NCBI RefSeq assembly: GCF_900163755.1
Contig: NZ_FUKI01000131.1
Span: forward strand, 1-64,000
Length of the DNA: 64,000 nt
Reading direction: 5' to 3'
Origin: Crenothrix polyspora
GTDB taxonomy: Bacteria; Pseudomonadota; Gammaproteobacteria; Methylococcales; Methylomonadaceae
The notes under the pieces are model-generated. The model was not told the DNA's origin. It did no database searches and saw only the letters and a program-made list of their open reading frames with translations. Shown one piece after another: positions 27,050 through 38,122 of the stretch. Each line of letters starts with the position of its first letter. Positions within the stretch are counted from its first letter, which is position 1. A program made the position numbers and the translations under genes.

Positions 27050-28138
27050 ATGAAAATTCGCAAATTATTTGTACTTACTGCCTTGCTACCCTTTATGGGG
27101 GGCAATGCTTATGCTACAACGTATCAACTGCCCGAAAATCCTAATGATAATATCGTTACACAATATCAAAATAGGCTTGCCTTAGAGCGCTCTGATCAAG
27201 AAGAAACTCTATTAGATGTGGCCTTGCGGCATTTGCTGGGACAAAATGAAATTGTTCGACTTAACCAAAAATTAGATCGCTGGGAAGTTAAAAAAGGTGA
27301 CATGGTGCGCTTGGCGAATAGACGTATTTTGCCTGACACGCCGCATAACGGTATTACGTTGAATATTTCTGAATTTCGTATGTACCACTACCCTGCCAAT
27401 CAACCGGGTACAGTGATGTCTTATGCACACGGTGTTGGACGGCAAGATTGGAAAACACCTTTAGGTGAAACCAAGATCATTAAAAAAATAAAAGATCCCT
27501 CATGGCATCCTCCTGAATCCATTCGTAAAGAACATGCGGCCAATGGTGATCCATTGCCTGAAGTTGTGCCGCCAGGACCGCATAACCCATTAGGGGCGCA
27601 TGCGTTGTATTTAAATTTACCCGGTGAATACAGAATACATGGCACTGATATTGATAAAATATTTGGTATCGGTATGCAAATTACCCACGGTTGTGTGCGT
27701 ATGTACCCTGACGATATTAAAGAACTGTTTGGTAATGTAGACGTGGGTACGCCGGTATACTTAGTAAAACAACCGATTAAAGTTGGTTGGTTGGACAACA
27801 CCTTGTACATTGAGGTGCATCCTGATTTGCAAGGCGAAGAGATCAGTGACGGCCAGCGTCGTGAAGATGCGTTTAAACTGATTCAAAAAGCCACCAAACA
27901 AGAAATGCCAGAAGTTGACCAAAAAGCCTTAAGTTTGGCGCTGAAAGAATTAACCGGTGACCCTGTCGCTATCTATGAAGGCGTACCGCCTAATTTAGAA
28001 GTGACACCACCCGCTGCGACGCTACCGGTAGAAACTATGCCAGTAATTGAAGAAATATCACCTCCTAAAGACATGCCGTCACCCGCACCAGCGCTCATTA
28101 AGAAAGGTTCGGGCGATGGGTATTATCACGGTGATTAA
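27050..28138 (+). CDS. Periplasmic L,D-transpeptidase (YkuD/ErfK family)
   Basis: 362 residues from the ATG at 27050; an in-frame TTG lies 9 bases earlier, with GAGA nearby. The signal peptide MKIRKLFVLTALLPFMGGNAYA is followed by a LysM-like segment and the YkuD catalytic domain. The latter carries HGVGRQDWKTPLGET and the nucleophile motif ITHGCVRMYPDDI. Such enzymes make 3-3 cross-links in murein or attach the Braun lipoprotein. The C-terminal 90 residues are proline-rich (EVTPPAATLPVETMP) and of unknown use. The stop overlaps that of chrA tail to tail. Confidence 0.9.
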   Translation: MKIRKLFVLTALLPFMGGNAYATTYQLPENPNDNIVTQYQNRLALERSDQEETLLDVALRHLLGQNEIVRLNQKLDRWEVKKGDMVRLANRRILPDTPHNGITLNISEFRMYHYPANQPGTVMSYAHGVGRQDWKTPLGETKIIKKIKDPSWHPPESIRKEHAANGDPLPEVVPPGPHNPLGAHALYLNLPGEYRIHGTDIDKIFGIGMQITHGCVRMYPDDIKELFGNVDVGTPVYLVKQPIKVGWLDNTLYIEVHPDLQGEEISDGQRREDAFKLIQKATKQEMPEVDQKALSLALKELTGDPVAIYEGVPPNLEVTPPAATLPVETMPVIEEISPPKDMPSPAPALIKKGSGDGYYHGD

Positions 28139-29517
28139 GATATTAAACCGTGCTGGATTAGCCACGGTTTAACAAAAGCCAATAACAACCCTACAGATGC
28201 ACTTGCCAGGATAACCGCTATAACGCCTATTTTATAGCGCGATAGGGCTAAGAAGGCGGCGGCAAAAATCAATACAGCACAGTAATCGACAGCAGCGTTA
28301 AAACCTGCTGGCCAAAATACTTGTACAGCAAAAAACACGGCCAGATTTAAAATAACGCCGACCACGGCAGCAGTAATTGCTGTCAGTGGTGCGGTAAATT
28401 TTAATTTACCTTGGCTAGATTCTATCAGTGGCCCACCCGCTAAAATAAAGATAAAACTCGGTAAAAAAGTAAAATAGGTGGCCAAACAGGCGGCGATTGT
28501 GGCTCCCAGTAATGCACTATCAGCACCTAAAGGCAGGTGATTCCAGCCTGATAAAAAACCTACAAAGGTAACAATCATAATTAATGGTCCAGGTGTTGTC
28601 TCACCCAAGGCTAAACCATCCATCATTTGGGTGGCACTTAGCCACTGATAATGTTCAACAGCACCTTGGTACACATACGGCAATACCGCATATGCTCCGC
28701 CGAAAGTCAGCAACGCGGCCTTGGTAAAAAACCAGCTAATTTGTGTAAATGTGTGTGTCCAGCCGTACTGCCAGCATAAAAAACCCACCACACTGCTCCA
28801 TAATAATAAGCCTATCAACACTAATAAAATGAATCGTGACCACCGAAATTTTGCGTGTTCAGGAATAGGCGTGTGATCATCAATAATAGCCACACCATAA
28901 CTTTTTTGAGCGCTACTGTGGCCACCGGTAGCAAATTTTTCCGGTGCGACGTGGCCACCAATAGCACCGAATATTGCCGCCAATAATACGATGAGCGGGA
29001 AAGGCAGGTGCAGAACAAAAATACCTAAAAATGCAGCACCAGCAATAATCCACATAACGCTATTTTTTAATGCACGAGAACTGATGCGGTGTGCAGCAAA
29101 CAGCACAATCGCTGTCACTGCCGGTTTAATGCCATACAACACAGCGGATACTTCGGGTATATGACCAAAACGCACGTACAGCCAGCTCAACAAAATAAGC
29201 AAAAATAACGATGGTAAAACAAAAAATACACCGGCAATAATCCCTCCCCAAGTACGGTGCATCAGCCAGCCAAGATAGGTGGCTAGTTGTTGGGCTTCAG
29301 GGCCTGGCAATAACATGCAGTAATTGAGGGCATGTAAAAAACGTTGTTCAGAAATCCAGCGTTTACGCTCTACCAGTTCTTGGTGCATAACCGCAATTTG
29401 GCCAGCTGGACCACCAAAGCTGATAAACCCCAATTTAAACCAAAACAGGCAAGCGCTTAAAAAAGTGATTGACGGCGGTAAGCTGGCGTTAACGGTGTCA
29501 TAAGTTTTGTTGGTCAT
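28135..29517 (-). CDS. chrA: Chromate efflux transporter ChrA (two-domain type)
   Basis: 460 residues with about ten to twelve membrane segments in two homologous halves. The halves are marked by [23 protein letters not shown] and, in the second half, [20 protein letters not shown]. This is the long-chain chromate ion transporter family, which pumps chromate out of the cytoplasm. The motif [16 protein letters not shown] follows the first half, as expected. Its start overlaps the mutS stop as ATGA, so it is translated from the mutS message. Confidence 0.92.
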   Translation of the reverse strand: MTNKTYDTVNASLPPSITFLSACLFWFKLGFISFGGPAGQIAVMHQELVERKRWISEQRFLHALNYCMLLPGPEAQQLATYLGWLMHRTWGGIIAGVFFVLPSLFLLILLSWLYVRFGHIPEVSAVLYGIKPAVTAIVLFAAHRISSRALKNSVMWIIAGAAFLGIFVLHLPFPLIVLLAAIFGAIGGHVAPEKFATGGHSSAQKSYGVAIIDDHTPIPEHAKFRWSRFILLVLIGLLLWSSVVGFLCWQYGWTHTFTQISWFFTKAALLTFGGAYAVLPYVYQGAVEHYQWLSATQMMDGLALGETTPGPLIMIVTFVGFLSGWNHLPLGADSALLGATIAACLATYFTFLPSFIFILAGGPLIESSQGKLKFTAPLTAITAAVVGVILNLAVFFAVQVFWPAGFNAAVDYCAVLIFAAAFLALSRYKIGVIAVILASASVGLLLAFVKPWLIQHGLIS

Positions 29518-32105
29518 AAGTATTTAATAGATGCACCTGTGAGGGCTTTTAGTTTATAAAGCAGCTCTAACGCTTGTTTAGGGCTCAAGTCATCCGGTTT
29601 AATATCGTCAAGTAAGCTGAGCGCTGGATGTTCAGCGTGTGATAAAAACAAATCCAATTGATTATAACCGTTGGCATCGGCTTGTTTTTCCAAGGTGACC
29701 GTGTCTTCTAAATGCCGTAGTTTTGTCTTGGCATTATCAATCACGCAATGCGGCACACCGGCTAAGGCGGCCACTTGTAGGCCGTAACTTTGGCTGGCTG
29801 GGCCATCTTTAACCGCATGTAAAAAGATGATTTTATCACCGTGTTCCATTGCATCCAAATGCAGGTTATGGATGGTTTTTTGTTCGCTGGCGAGGGTGGT
29901 CAGTTCAAAATAATGGGTAGCAAACAAGGTAAAGGCCTTGGTTTCTTTGGCCAGATGGTCGGCACACGCCCATGCTAATGATAAACCATCGAATGTGCTG
30001 GTGCCTCGGCCAATCTCATCCATTAAAATTAGGCTTTTTGAGGTGGCATTGTGCAAAATATTAGCAGTTTCCGACATTTCCACCATAAAGGTCGAGCGGC
30101 CACTGGCCAAATCATCCGATGCGCCAATGCGGGTAAATATTTTGTCTATCGGCCCGCAAGTAAATGATTTGGCCGGTACAAAACAACCGATATGCGCTAA
30201 TAACACAATGAGCGCAGTTTGGCGCATATACGTTGATTTACCGCCCATGTTGGGGCCTGTAATAATCAACATACGGCGTTGATTGGAAAAACATACATCA
30301 TTGGCGACAAACGGAATATCCGATACTTGCTCCACCACGATATGCCGACCGCGTTCGATGTGCAATCCGGTTTTAGTTGTTAAACTGGGCTGAGACAAGT
30401 TGAGGGTTTCGGCACGTTCTGCAAAGGTAGTTAGCACATCCAGTTCTGCTAACGCTGCCGCGCAGCGTTGCAGTGTGTCTACTGAGCAAGCCAAGTGATT
30501 GAGTAGGGCTTCATACAGGGCTTTTTCAAAGCTTAAGCACTTGTCTTTGGCGCTGAGTACCTTGTCTTCAAAGTCTTTCAGCTCTTCGGTGATATAACGC
30601 TCTGCACCTTTTAGGGTTTGTTTACGGTGGTAATGTGCGGGAATTTTATCCGAATGCAAATGCGAAGCTTCAATATAATAACCGTGGACGCGGTTGTAAT
30701 TAACTTTCAGGGTGGCAATACCGGTTGCCGCACGTTCACGGATTTCCATATCAATCAGGTATTGGTCGGCATTTTGGCTTAAGTTGCGTAACTCATCCAG
30801 TTCAAGATTGTAGCCTGGCGCAATGACACCGCCATCACGTATTAATACGGGTGGATTATCAATGATGGCGCTTTGTAGTAATCTTAACCGCTCAGGATGT
30901 TCGCCAATTGCGGCACTTAAATGCAGGAGTTGCGGGTTTTCGGTAGTGGATAAGCTGTGATGCAAGGTTGGCAGTACTGCCAGCGTTTGCCGTAATACCA
31001 GTAAGTCGCGTGGCCGTGCTGATTTTAAAGCAATACGCGAACTGATGCGCTCTATATCACCGACGGATCGTAAGGTTGTTTGAATATCGCGATAGACTTT
31101 AGATTCAAGTAAGCTATCAATGCAGCTGTAACGTTTATTGAGCAGGTCGTGACTGCGCAGTGGCCGGTTGAGCCAACGCCGTAAACAGCGACTGCCCATT
31201 GCGGTGATCGATTTGTCCAGCACACCAAGCACCGTGTATTGCAGGTGGCCGGACGGGTGAAAGTCCAGTTCCAGGTTACGGCGGCTGGCGGCATCTAATA
31301 AGATAGTATCGTCGCTGCTTTCGGTACGGATGCCTTGAATATGGGGCAGGGCACTTTGGTGGGTGTCTTTAATATAATGCAATAAAGCCCCAGCGGCGGC
31401 GATGGCGGAGTGCAAATTATCGCAACCAAAGCCTTTTAAATCCACGGTTTTAAACTGTTTTAGCACTTGCTGTCTAGCGCTTTCCGGCTCAAAATGCCAC
31501 GGCGCTCTTCGGCATAATCCGGCTCTGCGCTTTAAGTCAGCCGGTAAAAGCCAGTCTTCGCTGAATAATAATTCGGCGGGATTAAGCCGCTCAATTTCGC
31601 TGCATAATTGATTTTCAGAGCTGACTTGTTGTAGCACAAAACGCCCGCTGCTGACATCCAGATGGGCAAGACCGTAGTGGTTACCAATTAAACATACGGC
31701 AGCCAATAAATTATCTTGGCGCTCTTCCAGTAAGGCTTCGTCGGTAACTGTGCCTGGGGTGACCACGCGTACTACTTTACGTTCAACAGGGCCTTTGGAC
31801 GTTGCAGGGTCGCCGATTTGTTCACAAATAGCCACCGATTGGCCTTGCCGGAGTAGTTTGGCCAGATAGCTTTCGGCGACGTGGTAGGGGATACCCGCCA
31901 TAGCAATCGGTACACCTTGCGAGTTGCCGCGACTGGTGAGGGTAATGTTCAGTAATTGCGTGGCTTTTTTGGCATCATCGAAAAACAATTCGTAAAAATC
32001 GCCCATTCGGTAAAATAAAAGTGTGTCAGGGTAGTCGGCCTTGATGCGAAAATACTGTTGCATCATTGGGGTGTGTGGAGTGGCAGGTAGGGTGTCTTTA
32101 ATCAT
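29514..32105 (-). CDS. mutS: DNA mismatch repair protein MutS
   Basis: 863 residues, normal length. It recognises mismatches and starts repair with MutL. The N-terminal mismatch domain starts [35 protein letters not shown], including the Phe-x-Glu mismatch-stacking motif. The ATPase has [13 protein letters not shown] (Walker A) and [14 protein letters not shown] (Walker B). It is divergent from pncC and overlaps chrA downstream by four bases. Confidence 0.97.
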   Translation of the reverse strand: MIKDTLPATPHTPMMQQYFRIKADYPDTLLFYRMGDFYELFFDDAKKATQLLNITLTSRGNSQGVPIAMAGIPYHVAESYLAKLLRQGQSVAICEQIGDPATSKGPVERKVVRVVTPGTVTDEALLEERQDNLLAAVCLIGNHYGLAHLDVSSGRFVLQQVSSENQLCSEIERLNPAELLFSEDWLLPADLKRRAGLCRRAPWHFEPESARQQVLKQFKTVDLKGFGCDNLHSAIAAAGALLHYIKDTHQSALPHIQGIRTESSDDTILLDAASRRNLELDFHPSGHLQYTVLGVLDKSITAMGSRCLRRWLNRPLRSHDLLNKRYSCIDSLLESKVYRDIQTTLRSVGDIERISSRIALKSARPRDLLVLRQTLAVLPTLHHSLSTTENPQLLHLSAAIGEHPERLRLLQSAIIDNPPVLIRDGGVIAPGYNLELDELRNLSQNADQYLIDMEIRERAATGIATLKVNYNRVHGYYIEASHLHSDKIPAHYHRKQTLKGAERYITEELKDFEDKVLSAKDKCLSFEKALYEALLNHLACSVDTLQRCAAALAELDVLTTFAERAETLNLSQPSLTTKTGLHIERGRHIVVEQVSDIPFVANDVCFSNQRRMLIITGPNMGGKSTYMRQTALIVLLAHIGCFVPAKSFTCGPIDKIFTRIGASDDLASGRSTFMVEMSETANILHNATSKSLILMDEIGRGTSTFDGLSLAWACADHLAKETKAFTLFATHYFELTTLASEQKTIHNLHLDAMEHGDKIIFLHAVKDGPASQSYGLQVAALAGVPHCVIDNAKTKLRHLEDTVTLEKQADANGYNQLDLFLSHAEHPALSLLDDIKPDDLSPKQALELLYKLKALTGASIKYL

Positions 32106-32141
32106 GCCGCTATTTTATCTGAAGTCTTAGGGGTCACCATC

Positions 32142-32627
32142 ATGGATAAAGAATTATTTTTTTTAGCGCAAAGAGCTGGGCAATTTTTAACTGCGTGTGG
32201 TAAGACGCTTGCGCTGGCCGAGTCGTGTACTGGTGGTTTGATTTCTGCGACATTGACCGATGTAGCGGGAAGTTCGGCGTGGTTTGACCGAGGCTTTGTC
32301 ACCTACAGCAATCAGGCTAAGATGGATATGCTGGGCGTTAAACCAGAAACTTTGCAGCATTACGGGGCAGTGAGTGCAGAGACGGTTACGGAGATGGTTG
32401 CTGGGGTGTTGGCGCACAGCAGCGCGGATTGTGCGATTGCGGTAACCGGTATAGCAGGGCCTGGTGGCGGTACGGCGGAAAAGCCAGTGGGTACGGTTTT
32501 TGTTGCCTGGCAGTGGCGTGGTGAAAAGGTATTGGTTATGCGTAAGCAGTTTGTGGGTAATCGGCAGTCTGTTAGGCGACAAACGCAAAGGGTTGCTTTG
32601 ATGACGTTTTTGAGTCCCGTTTTTTAA
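32142..32627 (+). CDS. pncC: Nicotinamide-nucleotide amidohydrolase (CinA C-terminal domain protein)
   Basis: 161 residues. It deamidates NMN to nicotinate mononucleotide in pyridine nucleotide recycling. The family motifs LALAESCTGGLISATLTDVAGSSAWFDRGFVTYSN and AVTGIAGPGGGTAEKPVGTVF are complete. This is the stand-alone C-terminal domain found beside mutS in many gammaproteobacteria. The 36-base gap from the divergent mutS start must hold the ribosome binding sites of both; the usual downstream recA is absent here, replaced by tRNA-Ser on the other strand. Confidence 0.93.
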   Translation: MDKELFFLAQRAGQFLTACGKTLALAESCTGGLISATLTDVAGSSAWFDRGFVTYSNQAKMDMLGVKPETLQHYGAVSAETVTEMVAGVLAHSSADCAIAVTGIAGPGGGTAEKPVGTVFVAWQWRGEKVLVMRKQFVGNRQSVRRQTQRVALMTFLSPVF

Positions 32628-32796
32628 ACGTCGCAGTAATGTACTCGATCAAAATTTAGGGGTTTAGCCGACACAAGTGACGTTGAAGTTTTATTTGGGA
32701 TATTCTTTCGTAGAAAGAATTTAATGATGACGAAGCAGTAATTTACTGCGCTTTGTTTAAAAGATGAAAAATTATTAATAATTTTGTAGTGAGTAG

Positions 32797-32884
32797 TGGC
32801 GGAGAGGCAGGGATTCGAACCCTGGGAGGGTTACCCCTCAACGGTTTTCAAGACCGCCGCATTCGGCCGCTCTGCCACCTCTCC
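32797..32884 (-). tRNA. tRNA-Ser (anticodon UGA)
   Basis: 88 bases with an encoded CCA end. The acceptor stem GGAGAGG/CCTCTCC, the anticodon loop CTTGAAA giving UGA, the long variable arm of a class II tRNA and TTCGAATC in the T-arm are all present. Confidence 0.96.
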
Positions 32885-32941
32885 TAACTCTGAGTATTAT
32901 AACAAACTGACCAATAAAATCAATTTATAATGGCAGGTGGA

Positions 32942-33823
32942 CTAAAATTGCGTCAGTACGTTTAATCCATTGACATCAATAGTTTTGCTACCACACAATT
33001 GTACGGTTTCATTTACATCATCACCGATGCCGCGTGTTAATCCTACAAAATCAAACAATTGCCTATCCGCCAATTGCGACGGCGCGGCGTTTTGCAAACT
33101 GGTAAAAATAGTTTCCAAACGACCAGGAAACTGTTTGTCCCAGCCTTTTAACATGGCCTTCATGGCGTTGCGTTGCAGATTTTCTTGCGAACCGCACAAG
33201 TTGCATGGAATAATCGGGAAGTTTTTAAAGGCCGAAAAGCGTTCAATGTCTTTTTCGCGGCAATAAGCCAGCGGACGGATAATGATGTTTTTCTTGTCGT
33301 CACTGAGCAGTTTAGGTGGCATGGCTTTGAGTTTGCCGCCGTAAAAAATGTTCAGAAAAAATGTCTCCAAAATATCATCACGGTGATGCCCTAAGGCAAT
33401 TTTGGTAATGCCATTGGCTTCGGCATAACCGTATAACGTGCCGCGCCGCAATCTGGAACACAACCCGCAGGTGGTTTTACCTTCTGGGATCACGCGTTTA
33501 ACTACGCTGTAGGTGTCTTTCTCAATAATATGATACGGCACGCCCAGCGCTTGCAGATATTCCGGTAACACATGCTCAGGAAAGCCCGGTTGTTTTTGGT
33601 CGAGATTAACGGCGATGATGTCAAAATCAATCGGCGCAGTTTTCTGCAAACCAACCAGCACATCCAACATGGTGTAGCTGTCTTTGCCACCGGATAAGCA
33701 CACCATGACCTTATCGCCTGCTTCGATCATGTTGTAATCGGCGATGGCATCACCGACGTAATGGCGCAGCCGCTTTTGCAGTTTATTAAACTGAATCCTG
33801 GCTTTTTGATTAGGATCTGACAT
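32942..33823 (-). CDS. ttcA: tRNA 2-thiocytidine(32) synthetase
   Basis: 293 residues from the ATG at 33823. A longer frame from a GTG at 33883 adds a hydrophobic leader foreign to the family, so it was not used. TtcA inserts sulfur at cytidine 32 of some tRNAs using an iron-sulfur cluster. The PP-loop [10 protein letters not shown] is present, as are the two cysteine pairs CGLC (in [12 protein letters not shown]) and the PCNLCGSQ motif. The start lacks a clear Shine-Dalgarno. Confidence 0.93.
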   Translation of the reverse strand: MSDPNQKARIQFNKLQKRLRHYVGDAIADYNMIEAGDKVMVCLSGGKDSYTMLDVLVGLQKTAPIDFDIIAVNLDQKQPGFPEHVLPEYLQALGVPYHIIEKDTYSVVKRVIPEGKTTCGLCSRLRRGTLYGYAEANGITKIALGHHRDDILETFFLNIFYGGKLKAMPPKLLSDDKKNIIIRPLAYCREKDIERFSAFKNFPIIPCNLCGSQENLQRNAMKAMLKGWDKQFPGRLETIFTSLQNAAPSQLADRQLFDFVGLTRGIGDDVNETVQLCGSKTIDVNGLNVLTQF

Positions 33824-33937
33824 GACAGGATTTAAAGTATATGAAAAAAAAGATAACGAGGATAACCGAAAACAGCAGTCCACTAGAAACCTAAAATCTT
33901 GCGTTCCTACGGGTATGGGCTAATTCAGTCGATGGTT

Positions 33938-34003
33938 AATAAAATCCACAGAAACGTCGAAACTACAAAAATCTCAACAGGTTTCCGTGGACAGTTTTAT
34001 TTA
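33938..34003. repeat. Palindrome with TCCACAGAAAC / GTTTCCGTGGA arms
   Basis: The left arm is AATAAAATCCACAGAAAC and the right arm is GTTTCCGTGGACAGTTTTAT, folding over about 28 bases. It lies 33 bases beyond the fabB stop. It shares the CCGTGGAC end with the palindrome at 11033-11102. Confidence 0.5.
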
Positions 34004-34035
34004 ATCAACGGGCATAGACAGGTACTGAATAGTAA

Positions 34036-35259
34036 TTAGCCGTTATAACGTTGGAAAATTAACGTTGCATTGGTGCCGCCAAAGCCAAAGCTGTTGGACA
34101 TAATCGTATTTAAAGTGACGTTATCTTCACGCTCGCGCACTATCGGAATGCCTTCAGCACCAGGGTCTAATTCGGTGATATTGGCGGAGGCGCTCAAAAA
34201 GTTTTCTTCCATCATCAGCAAGGAATAAATCGCTTCATTTACTCCCGCAGCACCCAGCGCATGGCCGGTGAGCGATTTAGTGGAGCTGACTTTAGGCACG
34301 TTGTCTGCACCAAACACGGTGCGCAGCGCTTCCAGTTCTTTGGTATCGCCTACCGAAGTGCTGGTGCCGTGCGCGTTAATGTAATCAATCTTGCTGCCGT
34401 CGGTCATCACAATGGCTTGCTGCATGCAGCGTACTGCGCCTTCGCCGGATGGTTGCACCATGTCGTAACCATCTGAGGTTGCCCCGTAACCCACCAATTC
34501 CGCATAGATTTTTGCGCCACGGGCTTTGGCATGTTCCAGCTCTTCCACCACCAACACACCGCCGCCGCCGGAGATAACAAAGCCGTCACGGGTCGCATCA
34601 TAGGGTCTTGAAGCGGTTGCTGGCGTAGCGTTGTATTTGGAAGACAGCGCCCCCATTGCATCAAACAACACCGACAACGTCCAATGCACTTCTTCGCCGC
34701 CACCGGCGAACACCACATCTTGCTTGCCTAGCTGGATCAATTCCATCGCATGGCCAATACAGTGGGCACTGGTTGCGCACGCTGAGCTGATGGTGTAATT
34801 GACCCCTTTAATTTTAAACGGTGTCGCCAGGCACGCGGTATTGGTGCTGGACATGCAACGGGTCACCATATATGGCCCTACGCGCTTAACGCCTTTTTCG
34901 CGCAAAATGTCGGCAGCGTCCACTTGGTTAGACGTAGACGGCCCACCCGATCCCATCACCAAGCCGGTTCTGAAATTGGACACGTCGGATTCGGTCAGGC
35001 CAGCATCATCGATGGCTTGCTGCATGGCGATGTAATTGAAGGCCGCACCATCGCCCATAAAGCGCTTAATTTTGCGGTCGATAAAGGCATCAAAATCAAT
35101 GTTGATAGGCCCGTGAACATGGCTGCGAAAGCCCATGTCGTGGTAGACATCGGAAAATACAATACCGGAGCGGCCTTGTTTTAACGATTCAACCACGTCT
35201 GACCGATTATTGCCGATGCTGGACACAATGCCCAAACCGGTGATGACCACTCTTTTCAT
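34036..35259 (-). CDS. fabB: 3-oxoacyl-ACP synthase I (FabB)
   Basis: 407 residues. It elongates acyl chains in type II fatty acid synthesis and is required for unsaturated fatty acids together with FabA. The catalytic Cys161 is in SSACATSAH, and the two histidines are in NAHGTSTS and [11 protein letters not shown]. The C terminus [14 protein letters not shown] is intact. It starts 11 bases after fabA, forming the fabAB operon typical of gammaproteobacteria with anaerobic unsaturated fatty acid synthesis. Confidence 0.96.
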   Translation of the reverse strand: MKRVVITGLGIVSSIGNNRSDVVESLKQGRSGIVFSDVYHDMGFRSHVHGPINIDFDAFIDRKIKRFMGDGAAFNYIAMQQAIDDAGLTESDVSNFRTGLVMGSGGPSTSNQVDAADILREKGVKRVGPYMVTRCMSSTNTACLATPFKIKGVNYTISSACATSAHCIGHAMELIQLGKQDVVFAGGGEEVHWTLSVLFDAMGALSSKYNATPATASRPYDATRDGFVISGGGGVLVVEELEHAKARGAKIYAELVGYGATSDGYDMVQPSGEGAVRCMQQAIVMTDGSKIDYINAHGTSTSVGDTKELEALRTVFGADNVPKVSSTKSLTGHALGAAGVNEAIYSLLMMEENFLSASANITELDPGAEGIPIVREREDNVTLNTIMSNSFGFGGTNATLIFQRYNG

Positions 35260-35269
35260 AATGCCAATC

Positions 35270-35785
35270 CTAAAAATCTGCGGTAGAGGTAAATAGACCC
35301 ACCCGTAAGTCGGTCGCCGTATAAATCACTTTGCCGTCCACTTCCATCGTCGCATCGGCAATGCCCATGTAAAGTTTGCGCATGATGAGCCGTTTCATAT
35401 CCAGTCGATAGGTGACTTTTTTGGCTGTGGGTAATACCTGGCCGGTGAACTTTACTTCACCGACACCCAAGGCGCGTCCCTTTCCAGGTCCGCCCATCCA
35501 GCACAAGAAAAATCCCACCAATTGCCACATGGCATCTAAGCCTAAGCAGCCGGGCATCACCGGATCGCCCTGAAAATGACAGGCAAAAAACCATAAATCT
35601 GGCGTAATATCTAATTCAGCTACAATCTGGCCTTTACCATACGCGCCACCTTCATCGGTAATCAGCGTGATCCTGTCCATCATGAGCATGTTCGGTAGGG
35701 GCAGTTGTGCATTTTGCGGCCCGTACAGTTCCCCTCTACCGGACATCAGCAATTCTTCGCGCGTAAAACTAGGCTGCTTATCCAT
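35270..35785 (-). CDS. fabA: 3-hydroxydecanoyl-ACP dehydratase/isomerase (FabA)
   Basis: 171 residues, standard length. FabA dehydrates 3-hydroxydecanoyl-ACP and isomerises the product to the cis-3 form, the branch point for unsaturated fatty acids. The active-site His is in [14 protein letters not shown] and the Asp in CLGLDAMWQ. The start [22 protein letters not shown] is characteristic. The ATG follows TAAAGGTATATCGTT. It is the first gene of fabAB. Confidence 0.97.
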   Translation of the reverse strand: MDKQPSFTREELLMSGRGELYGPQNAQLPLPNMLMMDRITLITDEGGAYGKGQIVAELDITPDLWFFACHFQGDPVMPGCLGLDAMWQLVGFFLCWMGGPGKGRALGVGEVKFTGQVLPTAKKVTYRLDMKRLIMRKLYMGIADATMEVDGKVIYTATDLRVGLFTSTADF

Positions 35786-35854
35786 AACGATATACCTTTA
35801 GAATTATAATTATGTGAACTGCCTATTATCTTACAGCCATCGAAAAAAATCAGC

Positions 35855-37795
35855 TCAATTTTTGGCTGCCGGTACATCTGGCAATATATTTTTCAATTTC
35901 AACGAGTTTCTTTGCAATCTGTGTTGGTAGATAATGGCATAAGACAGCACGGTGCTAACATATTTTCGGGTTTCTTTATACGGAATAGTTTCCACCCACA
36001 AATCGACCGGCAGTGCTTTGCCTTGCGGCAACCATTTCTTAACCCGTGCAGGGCCTGCATTATACGAGGCGGTGGCCAGCGCCGCGTGGCCATTAAACTG
36101 CTTGAGTAATTCTTTAAAATAGTAACTGCCGTATTTAATGTTAAGTTCAGGATTAAATAAATCCTGGTCTGAATGCCAGCTGTCACCCAAAGTTTTGGCG
36201 ATTTGTTCGCCCGTGCCCGGCATCAACTGCATTAAACCTTTTGCACCCACAGGCGATGCCGCCATTTTATCCATCATACTTTCTTGGCGCATCAAGCCAA
36301 AAATAAGCGCGGGGTCAAGGTTTTGTAACGCCGCGTTACTTTCAATCTGGGCTTTATAATCGGTGGGGAAACGTAAATCCAAATCATCCCAGTAATCGGC
36401 TTTGGTTAAGGTGATGATAGCGGTTTGCTGCCAATGCCAGCCTTGTGCGAGTTTAGCGGCCAATAACAATTGCTCTTTGCTGAGCTTTTTAATCAGTATT
36501 GGCCATAAACGACGGGCATCTGTTTCCCGCTTAAGGGCAATAAATTCTTCAACCACCTTAAGTTCGGTACCTTGCCGCAGTGCTGCCAGTGCCTCGTCGT
36601 TGATGACAATCGGCTTGTCATTGAGTTGGTAGGGCAGGTCAAGTCGGTCGGCGGCCAAAAAGCCATGAAAACTCCTGTCGTTGGCAACCATAGCATAAGT
36701 CGCTTGTGCTTTGGCGGTATCACCGGTTTCACCTAAGGCTCTGGCGTACCAGTATTGCCAATGTGGGTCTTGCTGTTGTTTGGCAGAAAAACTGCCGAAG
36801 GCCTTAATGACTTGTGGCCAGTTTTGCGTAAACAAGGCGGAGCGGATACTCCACATTTTTAGCTCTTCATTCGGCTGTGTTACCCGTGCCAAACGCTCAA
36901 ATACTCGGTGATCGCGGCGTACCGCTAAAATTAATGCCAGCCGGTGTTCAATGCGTTGGCGGGTGGTCTCATCCAAGTTAAACGACTTGTTTTGGCTGTC
37001 CCACAGGTTTAGCGCCAGCTCAATATTGGGCTTGGCCAACTTGTCGATGCCATAGCTAAATAACCGACCACTAAGGCTGTCTTTATTTTTCAAAAAAGCC
37101 GTGTTTTTAATACTATCAGGTGTTTGATGAATGTGTAACCATTGCTTGGCAATTAATTGCTCATCTTGGCTGAGCAAGCCCAGTGTCGCATTGGCGGTGG
37201 CGAGATTGTTTTGCGTTAAAGCTGCCTCAAAACGTTGCCAGATTACTTCAGGCTTTAATTGTCCTGAGCGGGTTAATGCCGTAAACAACACGGTGCAGCT
37301 TTCAGGATAGGTGGCCAGTGATGCCCACATGGTTTGCGTGGCTTCTAAAGCCTGTGCTTGTTCACCCGATTGGTAGCGTGCCCATTGGTATTGGCAGCTG
37401 AGGTTTTTATCGTCGCTGGGCTGGTAGTATTTGATGAATTCTGGCCAACGTTTTTGTTCTACCAGTCGGTTTAGCCAGCTTGTGCGTAGTGTATCCGCAT
37501 AATGGCTATCTTTATGTGCAGCTAAAAAATCAGTAATGGCAGCGGTTTGCGACAATCGGTTAGTGAGCCATTTAGCCTGCAAATACGGGTATAAGGGATA
37601 GCCTGCCAGCTTTTTGGTTAGGCGCAGGTAGTCTTTTTCTTGGTCTTTGCCCAACAGTTTTTCGGCATCGGCAAAATACTCGCGCTGCTGGGCGAGACTA
37701 GGCAGGCTACTGGCTTGATACCAGAAAAATACACCACAGCTTATTAATAATATTACAGCTGCGATTTTTAAGCGCATTGACTTTAATTTGTCCAT
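35855..37795 (-). CDS. slt: Soluble lytic murein transglycosylase
   Basis: 646 residues. An N-terminal hydrophobic segment (about 10-27) acts as signal or anchor. The long helical ring domain of Slt70-type enzymes follows, then the C-terminal lysozyme-like domain with LIFGLMRQESMMD (catalytic Glu), GAKGLMQLMPGTGEQIA and ATASYNAGPARVKKWL. It cleaves murein glycan strands in the periplasm with formation of 1,6-anhydro ends. It is on the same strand as fabA, 69 bases upstream, and may be independent. Confidence 0.93.
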   Translation of the reverse strand: MDKLKSMRLKIAAVILLISCGVFFWYQASSLPSLAQQREYFADAEKLLGKDQEKDYLRLTKKLAGYPLYPYLQAKWLTNRLSQTAAITDFLAAHKDSHYADTLRTSWLNRLVEQKRWPEFIKYYQPSDDKNLSCQYQWARYQSGEQAQALEATQTMWASLATYPESCTVLFTALTRSGQLKPEVIWQRFEAALTQNNLATANATLGLLSQDEQLIAKQWLHIHQTPDSIKNTAFLKNKDSLSGRLFSYGIDKLAKPNIELALNLWDSQNKSFNLDETTRQRIEHRLALILAVRRDHRVFERLARVTQPNEELKMWSIRSALFTQNWPQVIKAFGSFSAKQQQDPHWQYWYARALGETGDTAKAQATYAMVANDRSFHGFLAADRLDLPYQLNDKPIVINDEALAALRQGTELKVVEEFIALKRETDARRLWPILIKKLSKEQLLLAAKLAQGWHWQQTAIITLTKADYWDDLDLRFPTDYKAQIESNAALQNLDPALIFGLMRQESMMDKMAASPVGAKGLMQLMPGTGEQIAKTLGDSWHSDQDLFNPELNIKYGSYYFKELLKQFNGHAALATASYNAGPARVKKWLPQGKALPVDLWVETIPYKETRKYVSTVLSYAIIYQHRLQRNSLKLKNILPDVPAAKN

Positions 37796-37838
37796 TTTGA
37801 TTTAGAGTCGGCAGGAAAGCGTTGCCCATCTTGCCGAG

Positions 37839-38122
37839 CTAAAACAAATCTGCATGTGTGCCGGTTAATTCTATAGAGAGCAAATCTTTTGGAAAATCTT
37901 TTGCGTTCTTTTTTTGATACAGTAAAAGCCAATCAGGCTCAATATGAAGATCACGAAAACCCGTAAAATCCCCCGAAAGCGCAGGATCCCGATAGGCCGG
38001 TGGAAGTGGCGAGTCATGTGCCAGTAAAGCAATCACCTGCTTAAGCTTGATCATTTTTTTCCTCGTAGCTGCATGAGCTTGTACTGCTTTTTGAACGCTT
38101 TTTTATAAATAACTTTTCGCAT
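37839..38122 (-). pseudogene. yafQ: YafQ-type mRNA interferase toxin gene, split by a frameshift at A7
   Basis: From an ATG at 38122 the frame reads MRKVIYKKAFKKQYKLMQL, the expected N terminus of YafQ, and stops at a TGA after an A7 run (38054-38060). One base shifted, an ATG at 38054 continues with MIKLKQVIALLAHDSPLPP and then LHIEPDWLLLYQ and TGTHADLF, the rest of YafQ with its catalytic His, Asp and final His/Phe. An A8 run would give one 94-residue protein, the normal length. The first ATG overlaps the antitoxin stop as TAATG. It may be a true break, a slippage-controlled gene, a two-part translation (TGA overlaps the second ATG), or a sequencing error. Confidence 0.75.

Noticed and set aside
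33824-33883. Extended start of ttcA at a GTG
   Set aside because: The added residues are hydrophobic and foreign to the family; the ATG at 33823 gives the normal N terminus.
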